Below are positions 37,452-46,754 of a stretch of 64,000 bases of DNA, one piece after another. Position 1 is the first letter of the stretch; every line of letters begins with the position of its first letter. The stretch spans positions 124,001 through 188,000 of the forward strand of contig NZ_JXSS01000048.1 of the NCBI RefSeq assembly GCF_000855665.1, written 5' to 3'. Under the pieces are notes generated by a model, which saw only the letters and a program-made list of their open reading frames with translations, was not told where the DNA came from and ran no database searches. The translations under genes were made by a program, and so were the position numbers. Origin of the DNA: Lysobacter sp. A03. GTDB taxonomy: Bacteria; Pseudomonadota; Gammaproteobacteria; Xanthomonadales; Xanthomonadaceae.

Positions 37452-37473
37452 GACGCCGCCCGTAGGCGGCGTC
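37452..37473 (-). terminator. Terminator-like hairpin after the dsbC-like gene
   Basis: A perfect 9-bp stem, GACGCCGCC / GGCGGCGTC, with loop CGTA lies 23 nt past the minus-strand stop at 37496. The T-tract is weak (ATTGC), so termination efficiency is uncertain. Confidence 0.5.
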
Positions 37474-37495
37474 GGCACGGACGTCGGCAGGCTGG

Positions 37496-38311
37496 TCAAC
37501 CGTCGCTGGCTTCCAGCTTGTCCAGCGCGGCGCGCAGCGCCTTGGCAGGCAGATAGCCGCCGAGCTGGCTGCCGTCGCGGGCGATGATCATCGGCGTGCC
37601 GGTCAGCCCTGCGCTTTGGCCAACCTTGTACTGGTCCGCCACCGTGTTCCTGCAATTGCGGCTTTCGACCTCGCCCGTGGACTTGGCCTTGGTCAGCGCG
37701 CTCTTGCGGTCGGGCGAGCACCAGACCGAGACCATGTCGTTATAGCCTTCACTGCCGATCCCCATGCGCGGGAACGCCAGATATTCCACCGCAATCCCCT
37801 CGGCGTTGTACTGCTTGATTTCCTCGTGCATCTTGCGGCAGTAGCCGCATTCCACGTCGGTGAACACGGTCACGGTGTGCTTCGGGTTGGCCGGTGCGAA
37901 CACGATCCGCTCGCTTGAGGGAATCGTCTTCAATAGCTTGTTGCGCATGCCGCCCAGGGTCGCCTCGCTGAGGTTCTTCTGGGTCCGGGTGTCGAGCAGC
38001 GCGCCGCCGGCGCCGGTGAACAGCAGGTAGTTGCCGTCGTCGCTGACGTAGATCACCTGGCCGCCAACCACCGCCTCGCGGAAGCCCGGCATGGGGGCCT
38101 TGCCGACGTAGTCGACCTTGATCTCGGGATTGAGTGCGGCGATGGCGGCGACCGCGCGCTCCTCCGCGGAGCCGGGGGCCGGCTTCGTGGACTCGGGGGC
38201 CTCCGCTGCAGCGGCCTGTGGCGGTTTGGTCTCGTCGGCGGAGGCGGGCGCCTTGGCGCACGCGGAGATGCTGAGCATGCCGAACGCTGCGGCAATTAGG
38301 AGTCGCTTCAT
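37496..38311 (-). CDS. dsbC: DsbC-like thiol:disulfide interchange protein, probably a lipoprotein
   Basis: 271 residues; AGGAA lies 6 nt before ATG. The N-terminal signal ends in I15-S16-A17-C18, a usable lipobox, followed by a 40-residue Ala/Pro/Glu-rich linker. A dimerisation-type DsbC domain (about 60-125) leads to the thioredoxin domain, with active site CGYC in FTDVECGYCRKMH and cis-proline TGTP. DsbC isomerises wrong disulfides in periplasmic proteins and is kept reduced by DsbD. E. coli DsbC is soluble; tethering by lipidation would be a difference. The predicted lipid modification is from motif only. Monocistronic with a terminator-like hairpin. Confidence 0.9.
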   Translation of the reverse strand: MKRLLIAAAFGMLSISACAKAPASADETKPPQAAAAEAPESTKPAPGSAEERAVAAIAALNPEIKVDYVGKAPMPGFREAVVGGQVIYVSDDGNYLLFTGAGGALLDTRTQKNLSEATLGGMRNKLLKTIPSSERIVFAPANPKHTVTVFTDVECGYCRKMHEEIKQYNAEGIAVEYLAFPRMGIGSEGYNDMVSVWCSPDRKSALTKAKSTGEVESRNCRNTVADQYKVGQSAGLTGTPMIIARDGSQLGGYLPAKALRAALDKLEASDG

Positions 38312-38413
38312 GGATGTTCCTGGCGGTGCGGACGCGCAGTGCGCGGGCCCGGAGTCGGGGGTCGGATTGTTGCACGCGGTGCCTGCACCGCGCCGCGCAG
38401 CTGGGCGCTCGCG

Positions 38414-39127
38414 TCAGTCGTGCAGGAAGTATTCCACGGTCGTCACCACGCGCACCCGCTTGATCTGCGGGCTGCTCTGGTCGCGGTCGCTGATGCTGAC
38501 CACGCCCTGGTTGGCGCTGCGTATCCCATCCAGTCGCGACTCGGAGTCCTTGGCGAACTGGACGGCGGAATCGCGCGCGGCCGCCGTCGCCTCCGCAATC
38601 AGGGCCGGTTTGATGTCATTGAGCTTGGTGTAATCGAACTCCGGCGCACTGTTTTCCCCGATCATCACGCCGCGGGTCACCAGTTCACCCGTGCGCCGGA
38701 CCGCATCCAGTGCACCCGCCACGTTGGTGGTGCGCAGGCTGACGGTGGTGGCATAGCGGTAGCGCTCCGGGGGGCGGCTGTCGCCGTACGCCCACGCCCA
38801 GCGGTCCTCCAGCCTGGGCGGGGACACCACGATCTCATCGGCCTTGAAGCCGGCGGCCTCGAAGAACTCCCGGATGATCGCGGTATTGGCGTCCAGGCTG
38901 CGCTGGACCTCGGCCAGGTCGTTGCCACCCACGGTGTGCGGCAGCGGCCACACCACCAGGTCGGCATCGACGATCTTCTCGGCCGAGCCCTTGACCACGA
39001 CGTAGCGGTCGGCGGTCTTCAGGCGCTCCATGCCCTTGGCGGCGAACCAGCCGGCGCCTGCCAGCCCCACCATCAACAGGGCGGCGGCGATGATCGGAAG
39101 AGCGGGGCGGACGGTGATATTCGACAT
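38414..39127 (-). CDS. SIMPL (DUF541) domain protein
   Basis: 237 residues from ATG 39127; 13 upstream codons in frame are unsupported. An N-terminal helix (about 9-30) serves as a membrane anchor or signal peptide. A SIMPL domain follows: RYVVVKGSAEKIVDADLVVW, FFEAAGFKADEIVVSPPRLED, YRYATTVSLRT, and the C-terminal KPALIAEATAAARDSAVQFA. SIMPL proteins resemble the periplasmic BP26 antigen and E. coli YggE; their function is poorly defined, with links to oxidative stress. Divergent from the antiporter gene. Confidence 0.88.
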   Translation of the reverse strand: MSNITVRPALPIIAAALLMVGLAGAGWFAAKGMERLKTADRYVVVKGSAEKIVDADLVVWPLPHTVGGNDLAEVQRSLDANTAIIREFFEAAGFKADEIVVSPPRLEDRWAWAYGDSRPPERYRYATTVSLRTTNVAGALDAVRRTGELVTRGVMIGENSAPEFDYTKLNDIKPALIAEATAAARDSAVQFAKDSESRLDGIRSANQGVVSISDRDQSSPQIKRVRVVTTVEYFLHD

Positions 39128-39275
39128 CTTCGGGGGTTCCGACGTGGTTATGAGGCAAGCGTACACGCCCCGGTTCGCGTAGACGGATTTGGCGTCCGCA
39201 GTCCGCCGGGCTTGTCAGTGGCAGCCGGGGCGCCGACTATGCACGCCGACGTCGCGTGCGCCCACGGCTGCTGCC

Positions 39276-40505
39276 ATGAACAACGAACTGATCTACCTGC
39301 TGCTGATATTCGGCCTGCTGGTCATCCCCCGCGCGCTGCAACGCTTCCAGTTGCCGGCACCGATCACCTGCCTGTTGCTGGGCCTGGGAGCGGTGCTGTT
39401 GTGGGGCGAGCGCATGAGCGACTCGGTGATCGTGCTGCTCTCCACCCTGGGCATCTCCTCGTTGTTCCTGTTTGCCGGGCTCGAGGTCGAGCTCACGGCG
39501 CTGCGCAAGGAGCTCGGCCGGCTGCTGGTTTACCTCACCACCCAGATCGCCTGCCTTGTCGGCGTGGCCTGGCTGTGCTGGAAGTACGCCGAGCTGGGGT
39601 GGCAGGCGGCGGCGCTGGTGTCACTGGCGCTGCTGACCCCGTCCACCGGGTTCATCGTCGATACGCTGGAGCGCCTGGGGCTGAACGCCGATGAGCGGTT
39701 CTGGGTGACCAGCAAGGCGATTGCCGGTGAACTGCTGGCGCTGACGGCCTTGTTCGTGGTCCTGCAGGCGGGGGACCCCACCCAGCTGGCGATTTCCTCC
39801 GGAGCGATGGTGCTGATGATGGTCGGCCTGCCGCTGGTGTTCATCGCGCTGGGGCGCTGGGTGATGCCGCACGCGCCCGGTTCGGAATTTTCCCTGCTGG
39901 TGATGGTCGGCATGGTTGCGGCGTACATCACCTACAGCCTGGGCGTGTACTACCTGGTGGGTGCATTCATCGCCGGCCTGGTCGCGCGCCTGCTGCGCTT
40001 TCGCATGCCGTTGCTGGCCTCGGACGAGAACATCCACGCGCTGCGTCTGTTTGCGACCTTCTTCGTGCCGTTCTATTTCTTCCACGCCGGCACCGAGATC
40101 TCGCGCGATGCGCTGACCTGGGAAGCCGCCGGCCTGGGCGTCGTGCTGACCCTGGTGATCGTGCCGCTGCGGATCGGCCTGGTCTGGCTGCAGCGGCGGG
40201 TCATGTTTGGTGAAGGTCACAAGAGCAGCTTCAAGGTGTCCGTGGCGCTGGCACCCACGTTGGTTTTCACGCTGGTGCTGGCCAATATCCTGCACAAGGA
40301 GTTCGACCTGTCCGCCACGTTGTTTGGCGCGCTGATCCTTTACACCACGCTCAACACGCTGCTGCCGTCCCTGGTGTTCCGCACCCCGTTCGATGTCGAT
40401 CTGTTCGACGCTCCGCTGCCGACGCATCCGGAGGACCGGATGGGCAAGGCGAGCGAAGCGGGCGAGGCTCCCGCTGCGGCGCCGGGGCCGACGCCCCTTG
40501 CCTGA
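39276..40505 (+). CDS. Cation/proton antiporter (CPA2-like, NhaP/KefB-type membrane domain)
   Basis: 409 residues from ATG 39276; the 29 preceding in-frame codons lack a ribosome site and hydrophobic start. About 12 membrane helices. The discontinuous-helix segments LALLTPSTGFIVDTLERLGL and FVPFYFFHAGTEIS are typical of Na+/H+ exchanger folds. There is no TrkA-N or other cytosolic domain, only a short Ala/Pro-rich tail. It likely exchanges Na+ or K+ for H+ at the inner membrane; the ion cannot be read from sequence. Divergent from the SIMPL gene, with 148 nt between. Confidence 0.88.
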   Translation: MNNELIYLLLIFGLLVIPRALQRFQLPAPITCLLLGLGAVLLWGERMSDSVIVLLSTLGISSLFLFAGLEVELTALRKELGRLLVYLTTQIACLVGVAWLCWKYAELGWQAAALVSLALLTPSTGFIVDTLERLGLNADERFWVTSKAIAGELLALTALFVVLQAGDPTQLAISSGAMVLMMVGLPLVFIALGRWVMPHAPGSEFSLLVMVGMVAAYITYSLGVYYLVGAFIAGLVARLLRFRMPLLASDENIHALRLFATFFVPFYFFHAGTEISRDALTWEAAGLGVVLTLVIVPLRIGLVWLQRRVMFGEGHKSSFKVSVALAPTLVFTLVLANILHKEFDLSATLFGALILYTTLNTLLPSLVFRTPFDVDLFDAPLPTHPEDRMGKASEAGEAPAAAPGPTPLA

Positions 40506-40678
40506 GGGCGAAGAGGCGTGCTCACTCGCGGGCGAGGCTTGAACAGACGGCTTTCGTCCCCATTCCAGCTTGCGCGCTCGTACCGCGCTGCACATATCGC
40601 CGACTGGCCGGGTTTCTGACCGGCCCGGCTCATCGACTGTCGATCCGACGTGTTTGCTCACTCAAGGGTTCTGTTCCC

Positions 40679-41026
40679 ATGCCGATCTATGCTTTTGAAT
40701 GCGCCGCCTGCGGTCACGATTTTGATCGACTGCAGAAACTGTCCGATGCCGACCCCACCGATTGCCCCGTGTGCGGCAAGCCCGAACTCAAGCGCCAGTT
40801 GACCGCGCCGCAGTTCCGCCTGTCGGGCACCGGCTGGTACGAGACGGACTTCAAAAAGGACGGCGACAGGAAACGCAACCTGGCAGGCGATGGCGCAGCG
40901 CCGGATGCACCAGCGAAAGGCGGCGAAGGCAAGCCCGCAGAGGTGAAGCCGGCGGAAACCAAGGCTGATGCGACCAGCGCGCCTGCGCCGACCACCCCCA
41001 AGCCAGCGCCGGCCGCCGGAGCCTGA
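40679..41026 (+). CDS. FmdB-family zinc ribbon protein
   Basis: 115 residues. The N-terminal zinc ribbon starts [15 protein letters not shown], with cysteines 8, 11, 29 and 32 forming CxxC...Cxx[13 protein letters not shown] follows, the usual FmdB tail. The last 40 residues are a low-complexity Lys/Ala/Pro stretch. The family is named for a putative regulator of formamidase; the actual role is unknown, although it lies upstream of aspS in many proteobacteria, as here. The gap 40506-40678 shows no gene, only a GGCCGG/CCGGCC pair without a T-run. Confidence 0.9.
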   Translation: MPIYAFECAACGHDFDRLQKLSDADPTDCPVCGKPELKRQLTAPQFRLSGTGWYETDFKKDGDRKRNLAGDGAAPDAPAKGGEGKPAEVKPAETKADATSAPAPTTPKPAPAAGA

Positions 41027-41123
41027 GCGTCATCCTGAGCGGATTCCCGGAACCGGCGACCGGCCCGCTAAACTAGCTGGTCCAGCCGGAACCACCCGGC
41101 GCGTCCCGTTTTCCGGAGTCACC

Positions 41124-42896
41124 ATGCGTACCCATTTCTGCGGCCTGATCGACGAGAGCCTGATCGGCCAGACCGTGACCCTGTGCGGCTGGGCCGACGT
41201 CGCCCGCGACCTGGGCGGCCTGTGTTTCATCGACCTGCGCGACCATGAAGGCATCGTCCAGGTGGTGGCCGAGCCGGCGGATGTGGAGGGCAACGACGGC
41301 GTCATCGCCACCGCCGCGGAGGTGGGCTACGAGGACTGTCTGCGCGTGACCGGCCAGGTGCGCCGTCGCGAATCGGTCAACAACAAGATTCCGACCGGCC
41401 AGCTCGAGGTGGTCGCCACCGCGATCGAAGTGCTGAACAAGGCCGAGCCGCTGCCGTTCCACGCCCATGAAAACCCGGGCGAGGACATCCGCCTCAAGTA
41501 CCGCTACCTGGATCTGCGCAGCCCCGACATGCAGCGCAAGATGCGTACCCGCACCCGGCTGGTGCGCGCGCTGCGCCGCTGGCTGGACGCGCGCGACTTC
41601 CAGGACATCGAAACCCCCATCCTGACCAAGGCGACCCCGGAGGGCGCGCGCGACTTCCTGGTCCCCGCGCGCATGCATCCCGGCGAGTTCTACGCGTTGC
41701 CGCAATCGCCCCAGCTGTTCAAGCAGATCCTGATGGTTGCCGGGTTCGATCGCTACTACCAGATCGCCCGCTGCTTCCGCGACGAGGCCCTGCGCGCCGA
41801 CCGCCAGCTGGAGTTCACCCAGCTCGACATGGAGTTCGCCTGGGTCCAGGAGTCCGACGTCCAGGACACCGCCGAGGCGATGATCCGCGAGGCCTTCCGC
41901 GAGGTGATGGACGTGGAGCTGGCGCAGCCGTTCCCGCGCATGACCTGGGCGGAGGCGATGCGCCGCTTCGGTTCCGACAAGCCGGACCTGCGCATCGAAA
42001 TGGAGTTCACCGATATCGCCGAGCTGGTGAAGGACTGCGAGTTCAAGGTCTTCACCGACTGGGCCAATGATCCCAAGGGCCGGGTCGCCGCCCTCTGCGT
42101 GCCCGGCGGTGCCAGCCTGTCGCGCAAGCAGATCGACGAGGTCGGCGCGCACGCGGCCAAATACGGCGCCAAAGGTCTGGCGTGGATGAAGGTCACCGAT
42201 CCGGCGCTGGGCCGCGAGGGCGTCAATTCGCCGATCGCCAAGTTCCTCGACGATGCGACGCTGGCGGCGATCGTGCAGGCCACGGCGGCGAAGGCCTGCG
42301 ACCTGCTGCTGTTCGGCGCGGCCGCGTGGAGTACGGCGTCCGACTTCATGGGCGCGGTGCGGCTGAAGGTCGGCAAGGACCTGGGTCTGGTCCGCGAGGG
42401 CTGGGCACCGCTGTGGGTCACCGATTTTCCGATGTTCGAGTGGGACGAGGAAGCGCAGCGCCACGTCGCGCTGCACCATCCGTTCACCGCGCCGGCGGTG
42501 GATGACGTCGAGTCGCTGCGTGCCAATGCTCACACCGCGGTCTCGCGCGGCTACGACATGGTCCTCAACGGCAACGAAATCGGCGGCGGCTCGATCCGTA
42601 TCCATCGCCCGGCGATGCAGGCCGCGGTGTTCGAACTGCTTGGTATCGACGCCGACGAGCAGCAGGCCAAGTTCGGCTTCCTGCTGGATGCGCTCAAGTA
42701 CGGCGCGCCACCGCACGGTGGCATCGCCTTCGGCATCGACCGCATTGCCGCGCTGATGGCCGGCACCGAGTCGATCCGCGACGTCATTGCCTTCCCCAAG
42801 ACCACCGGCGCGCAATGCATGATGACCGGCGCGCCATCGCCGATCGCCGATGAGCAGCTGGCCGAGATCCACGTTGCGGTGCGCCCCAGGAAGTAA
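41124..42896 (+). CDS. aspS: Aspartyl-tRNA synthetase
   Basis: 590 residues from ATG 41124, with GGAG 6 nt upstream; the long frame opening at 40968 is not used. The N-terminal OB-fold anticodon domain ([20 protein letters not shown]), class II motif 2 ([20 protein letters not shown], about 218-237), the bacterial GAD insertion (about 290-420), [18 protein letters not shown] and motif 3 ([13 protein letters not shown]) are all present. It charges tRNA-Asp. Whether it also charges tRNA-Asn depends on the presence of GatCAB elsewhere. A TAAACT -10-like hexamer lies at 41069-41074. Confidence 0.98.
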   Translation: MRTHFCGLIDESLIGQTVTLCGWADVARDLGGLCFIDLRDHEGIVQVVAEPADVEGNDGVIATAAEVGYEDCLRVTGQVRRRESVNNKIPTGQLEVVATAIEVLNKAEPLPFHAHENPGEDIRLKYRYLDLRSPDMQRKMRTRTRLVRALRRWLDARDFQDIETPILTKATPEGARDFLVPARMHPGEFYALPQSPQLFKQILMVAGFDRYYQIARCFRDEALRADRQLEFTQLDMEFAWVQESDVQDTAEAMIREAFREVMDVELAQPFPRMTWAEAMRRFGSDKPDLRIEMEFTDIAELVKDCEFKVFTDWANDPKGRVAALCVPGGASLSRKQIDEVGAHAAKYGAKGLAWMKVTDPALGREGVNSPIAKFLDDATLAAIVQATAAKACDLLLFGAAAWSTASDFMGAVRLKVGKDLGLVREGWAPLWVTDFPMFEWDEEAQRHVALHHPFTAPAVDDVESLRANAHTAVSRGYDMVLNGNEIGGGSIRIHRPAMQAAVFELLGIDADEQQAKFGFLLDALKYGAPPHGGIAFGIDRIAALMAGTESIRDVIAFPKTTGAQCMMTGAPSPIADEQLAEIHVAVRPRK

Positions 42897-42904
42897 CCGC
42901 GGTC

Positions 42905-43432
42905 ATGCCTCCCGTGATCCGCCGGGCCACGGTCGCCGATGCGGCGACGCTGTCGGAACTGGCCGCACGCACCTTCAGCCAGACCTTCGGTCATCTCTAT
43001 CCGGCCGAGGATCTGGCCGCCTTCCTGGGCGAAAACTACACGGTGGATCGGCAGCGCACGATCCTGGCCCACCCGGCGTACGCGGTCTGGCTGGTGGAGC
43101 AGGGCGGCGCGGCGGTCGGTCATGCGGCGGCGGGACCGTGCGGGCTGCCGCATCCCGACGTTCGTTCCGGCGACGGCGAGCTCAAACGCCTGTACCTGCT
43201 GAAGCACATGCACAACGCAGGACTTGGCGGCGAGCTGTGCCGGGTCGCGCTGGAGTGGCTGCTGCGCGACGGGCCGCGCACGCTGTGGGTCGGCGTGTGG
43301 TCGCGCAACCTCGCCGCGCAGCGCTTCTACGCCCGCCGCGGCTTCGAGCATGTCGACGACTATGAATTTCCGGTCGGCCGTGTCCGCGATCACGAGTTCA
43401 TCCTGCGTCGCCCGCCAGCCCCGCTTGCATGA
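42905..43432 (+). CDS. GNAT family N-acetyltransferase
   Basis: 175 residues, beginning 8 nt after the aspS stop, so probably co-transcribed. The GNAT fold is recognised from IRRATVADAATLSELAARTF at the start, ELKRLYLLKHMHNAGLGGEL (beta-4 strand and the acetyl-CoA pyrophosphate loop near residue 95-112), LWVGVWSRNLAAQRFYARRG and the closing strand. It transfers acetyl from acetyl-CoA to an amine; the substrate is unknown. A RimI-like protein target or a small molecule are both possible. Confidence 0.9.
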   Translation: MPPVIRRATVADAATLSELAARTFSQTFGHLYPAEDLAAFLGENYTVDRQRTILAHPAYAVWLVEQGGAAVGHAAAGPCGLPHPDVRSGDGELKRLYLLKHMHNAGLGGELCRVALEWLLRDGPRTLWVGVWSRNLAAQRFYARRGFEHVDDYEFPVGRVRDHEFILRRPPAPLA

Positions 43433-43520
43433 ATACCCGTGGCCAGAACGTCCGGCCTACACGGTGCTGCCGGGTGGAAGGAGGCAGAATGGGACCTCAG
43501 TCCGCACACGGAGTTCGACC

Positions 43521-44063
43521 ATGAAGGCCATGACCGCGGGTATCGCCGCATGCGTTCTTTCCCTGGGCCTCGCCGCATGCGCGAGCACGCCGGTCGCCGG
43601 TGCGGGGCCGGGCCAGCTTCCGGCGCAGGGACCGGTTCAGGTCGCATGGAATGATCCGGGCACGTTCCGCGAAATCACCTACGGCCGTGACCGGGTTGAT
43701 ACCCGCCGTGGGGTGTGGATCGAGCAGTTGGCCGTGCACCTGCGGACCCAGGCGGAGCGGCGCCTGCCCGCCGGTGAGCAGTTGCAGGTGACCCTGCTGG
43801 ATGTGGACCGCGCCGGCGAGTACGAGCCGTGGCAGGGCCCGGACTACGACGACGTCCGGATGATGCGCGATATCTACCCGCCCCGCATCACACTGGAGTT
43901 CCGCCGCCTGGATGCAGCCGGACAGGTGATCGATGAAGGCCGTCGCCAGCTGACCGACATGGCCTACCTGTCACGCCCCGGTGCCGGCCGGGACAACGAC
44001 CCGCTGGTCTACGAGAAGCGGGTCCTGGACGACTGGCTGCGCCGGGAGTTCAAGGCGCCCTGA
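43521..44063 (+). CDS. DUF3016 lipoprotein
   Basis: 180 residues from ATG 43521, with GGAG about 8 nt upstream; a longer frame from 43224 is a shadow of the GNAT gene. The signal peptide ends in lipobox L17-A18-A19-C20. The mature part matches DUF3016 closely: VAWNDPGTFREITYG, VTLLDVDRAGEYEPWQGP, DDVRMMRDIYPPRITLEF and the C-terminal DPLVYEKRVLDDWLRREF. The function is unknown. Followed after 2 nt by the hydrolase gene. Confidence 0.9.
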   Translation: MKAMTAGIAACVLSLGLAACASTPVAGAGPGQLPAQGPVQVAWNDPGTFREITYGRDRVDTRRGVWIEQLAVHLRTQAERRLPAGEQLQVTLLDVDRAGEYEPWQGPDYDDVRMMRDIYPPRITLEFRRLDAAGQVIDEGRRQLTDMAYLSRPGAGRDNDPLVYEKRVLDDWLRREFKAP

Positions 44064-44065
44064 AC

Positions 44066-44752
44066 GTGCCCGGCGGACGCGAGGCGCATGGCGCCGGTTC
44101 GGTTCCGCCCGGCGCCCCGCAAGGCCGCCGGGTGCTGCTGCTGCACGGGCTGTGGATGCCCCGCGCGTGCATGGCCTGGCATGCCAGACGTCTGCGCCGC
44201 GCGGGCTTTCGCCCTGAATTGTTCGGCTATGACACCGTCGGCGGCGGTCCTGCACGGGCGGTCCCGGAGTTGGTGGAGGCCTTGTGCGAGCCGGCCGACA
44301 TCGTCGCCCACAGCCTTGGCGGACTGATCGCGGTGCGCGCCCTGGAGCGCGAACCGGATCTGCCGGTGGGTCGGGTCGTCTGTCTGGGTACGCCGCTGCG
44401 CGGCAGTGCGGCGGCAACAGGCATCGCACAGCTGCCGGTGCTTCGACGGTTCCTCGGCCGCAGCGCGGGGCTCCTGCGCCGCGGTTGCCTGGCGTGGGAG
44501 GGCGACGCCGAGCTGGGTATGGTGGCAGGCGACTCCGGCAGGGGTCTTGGTCGTTTCTTCGGCAACTTTGAGGGCCCCAGTGACGGCACCGTGGCCATCG
44601 CGGAGACCCGCGTGCCCGGTCTCGCGGACCACATCGTGTTGCCGACCAGCCACAGCGGCATGCTGTTGTCCCGGCCGGTGTCGCGCCAGATCATCGCGTT
44701 CCTGCGTACCGGACGCTTCGACCATGGGCAGTCAACTCCCGCGGTGCCTTGA
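44066..44752 (+). CDS. Alpha/beta hydrolase
   Basis: 228 residues from GTG 44066, two bases after the DUF3016 gene. The oxyanion-loop segment VLLLHGLW (23-30), nucleophile elbow AHSLGG with Ser83 and a late histidine in LPTSHSGML make a likely Ser-His catalytic pair; the acid residue is probably in FEGPSDGTVAI. The HGLW/HSLGG pattern resembles small lipases and esterases (LipA/PGAP1-like). No signal peptide, so probably cytoplasmic. The substrate is unknown. Confidence 0.87.
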   Translation: MPGGREAHGAGSVPPGAPQGRRVLLLHGLWMPRACMAWHARRLRRAGFRPELFGYDTVGGGPARAVPELVEALCEPADIVAHSLGGLIAVRALEREPDLPVGRVVCLGTPLRGSAAATGIAQLPVLRRFLGRSAGLLRRGCLAWEGDAELGMVAGDSGRGLGRFFGNFEGPSDGTVAIAETRVPGLADHIVLPTSHSGMLLSRPVSRQIIAFLRTGRFDHGQSTPAVP

Positions 44753-44845
44753 GCGGGGCGTACAGGGAAAACGCAAGGGCGGCCTGCCGTCACCGGTTGG
44801 AGTAAAGTATCCGGCTGTCACCGTTCACTCAATCGGACATTGCAC

Positions 44846-45577
44846 ATGGGTAGGGGACCGTCGATCGAGGGTCGCAAGAACGCCTCGGACGCCAAGCGCG
44901 GCAAGATCTTCACCAAGCTCATTCGCGAGATCTCCGTCGCGGCGCGTGCTGGCGGGGGCGATCCGGCCAGCAATCCGCGCCTGCGCTCCGCCATCGAGAA
45001 GGCCTACAGCGCGAACATGACCAAGGATGTGGTCGAACGTGCGGTCAAGAAGGCCACCGGTGAGCTGGAAGGCGTCAACTACGAGGAAATCCGTTACGAG
45101 GGCTACGCCCCGGGCGGAGTTGCGGTGATCGTCGACTGCCTGACCGACAACAAGGTCCGCACCGTGGCTGACGTGCGCCACGCCTTCGGCAAGTTCGGCG
45201 GCAACCTGGGCACCGACGGCTCGGTCGCCTTCATGTTCAACAAGCTGGGCGTGCTGACCTACGCGGCCAATGCCGACGAGGACGGCATCACCAACGCGGC
45301 TATCGAGGCCGGTGCGGACGATGTGGTGGTCTATCCCGAGGACGGCGCAATCGAAGTGTTCACCACCCAGGACGAATATGAGGCGGTCAAACAGGCGATG
45401 GTGGACGCCGGTCATCCGCCCGGGCACGCCGAGGTGACCTGGCGCGCCGACAATGACATCGCCGTCGAGGGCGATGTGGCCGAGCAGGTGGTCAAGCTGC
45501 TGGCCTGGCTCGAGGATCTCGATGATGTGCAGAACGTCTACTCCAACGCCGACCTCGGCCTGGACGCCTACGCCTGA
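44846..45577 (+). CDS. yebC: YebC/PmpR-family transcriptional regulator
   Basis: 243 residues from ATG 44846, giving the invariant [11 protein letters not shown] start; the adjacent frame from TTG 44840 is rejected. Family blocks: [52 protein letters not shown] and [14 protein letters not shown]. Members were described as DNA-binding regulators and more recently as ribosome-associated factors that relieve stalling. It lies directly upstream of ruvC in many proteobacteria, as here. A TAAAGT hexamer at 44803-44808 may be its -10 element. Confidence 0.96.
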   Translation: MGRGPSIEGRKNASDAKRGKIFTKLIREISVAARAGGGDPASNPRLRSAIEKAYSANMTKDVVERAVKKATGELEGVNYEEIRYEGYAPGGVAVIVDCLTDNKVRTVADVRHAFGKFGGNLGTDGSVAFMFNKLGVLTYAANADEDGITNAAIEAGADDVVVYPEDGAIEVFTTQDEYEAVKQAMVDAGHPPGHAEVTWRADNDIAVEGDVAEQVVKLLAWLEDLDDVQNVYSNADLGLDAYA

Positions 45578-45594
45578 GGGCGTGGGCCGGTGAC

Positions 45595-46122
45595 GTGATC
45601 CGCATCCTGGGCATTGATCCCGGTTCCCAGTGGACGGGGATCGGGGTGATCGACGTGGGCAGCGATGGACGCTGCCGTTACGTGCACTGCGAGGCGCTCA
45701 AATTGCTGTCGGCACCGGACTTCCCGGCACGCCTGGGCCTGCTGTGCGACGGGCTGGAGCGCGTGCTTGACCAGTGGCAGCCTCACCAGGTCGCCATCGA
45801 GACGGTGTTCATGGACAAGTCGGCGATGTCGGCGCTCAAGCTGGGCCATGCCCGCGGCGCGGCGATGGCGACCGTGGTGCGGCGCAAGCTGGCGATCAGC
45901 GAGTACGCCCCGCGGGTGATCAAGCAGTCGCTGGTCGGCAAGGGCGCGGCCGACAAACTGCAGGTCCAGCACATGGTCCGGTTGCTGCTCAACCTGTCGG
46001 CGATGAAGCTGCAGGCGGACGCCGCCGATGCGCTGGCGGTCGCCCTGACCCACGCGCACATGAGTGCCACCGCGGCCCGTACCGGGCTGGCGGTGACCCA
46101 GTTACGGAGACGCGGCACATGA
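45595..46122 (+). CDS. ruvC: Crossover junction endodeoxyribonuclease RuvC
   Basis: 175 residues from GTG 45595. RNase H fold with catalytic Asp8 in [12 protein letters not shown], the glutamate in VAIETVFM, and the C-terminal acidic pair in [14 protein letters not shown]. It cuts Holliday junctions symmetrically during recombination repair together with RuvAB. The stop overlaps the ruvA start by ATGA (46119-46122), giving coupled translation. Confidence 0.97.
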   Translation: MIRILGIDPGSQWTGIGVIDVGSDGRCRYVHCEALKLLSAPDFPARLGLLCDGLERVLDQWQPHQVAIETVFMDKSAMSALKLGHARGAAMATVVRRKLAISEYAPRVIKQSLVGKGAADKLQVQHMVRLLLNLSAMKLQADAADALAVALTHAHMSATAARTGLAVTQLRRRGT

Positions 46123-46712
46123 TCGGCAGACTGAAAGGCAACGTCATCCACAAGCAGCCGCCGTGGCTGGTGGTGGATGTCCACGGCGTGGGCTACGAGC
46201 TGGAGGCGCCGATGAGCACCTTCTACGACCTGCCCGAGCTGGGCCGGGAAGTCTCGCTGTTCACCCACTACGCACAGAAGGAAGACAGCGTGTCGCTGTA
46301 TGGCTTCCTGCGCGATTCCGAGCGCCAGCTGTTCCGCGAGGTGCAGAAGGTCAAGGGCATCGGCGCGAAGATCGCGCTGGCGATCCTGTCGGGCATCAGC
46401 GTCGACGATTTCGTCCGCACCGTGCAGGCCAGCGACGTGGCTGCCTTGTGCCGCATTCCGGGCATCGGCAAGAAAACCGCCGAGCGCATGGTGGTCGAAT
46501 TGCGCGACCGCGCCGGCGACATGGGCGGGGAAGGCGTGATCCTGTCACCGTCCGACACCCTGCGCGATCCACAGAGTGAGGCGGTCATCGCCCTGCAGCA
46601 ACTGGGCTACAAACCTGCCGAAGCGGCGCGCATGGTGCGTGACGCTTCCCCGGGCGCCACCGACGACGCTGCAGCCATCATCCGCAAGGCGTTACAGTCC
46701 GCGCTTCGTTGA
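46119..46712 (+). CDS. ruvA: Holliday junction branch migration protein RuvA
   Basis: 197 residues from ATG 46119. The N-terminal OB domain [20 protein letters not shown] is followed by two helix-hairpin-helix motifs, [15 protein letters not shown] and [18 protein letters not shown]. The C-terminal RuvB-contact domain is [20 protein letters not shown]. It binds the junction as a tetramer and loads RuvB. The partner ruvB is separated by kup. Confidence 0.97.
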   Translation: MIGRLKGNVIHKQPPWLVVDVHGVGYELEAPMSTFYDLPELGREVSLFTHYAQKEDSVSLYGFLRDSERQLFREVQKVKGIGAKIALAILSGISVDDFVRTVQASDVAALCRIPGIGKKTAERMVVELRDRAGDMGGEGVILSPSDTLRDPQSEAVIALQQLGYKPAEAARMVRDASPGATDDAAAIIRKALQSALR

Positions 46713-46754
46713 GCGTGAAGTTTCCAACGCTCCAGACCTGACCCAACCGCCTCC

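Noticed and set aside
27933-37473. REP-type repeat family formed by the GCCGGC/GCCGCC hairpins
   Set aside because: The three hairpins (27933, 35932, 37452) differ in sequence and each sits at a gene end, as terminators do.
41073-42872. Long minus-strand frame (599 codons) opposite aspS
   Set aside because: Shadow of aspS; no motifs and no ribosome site.
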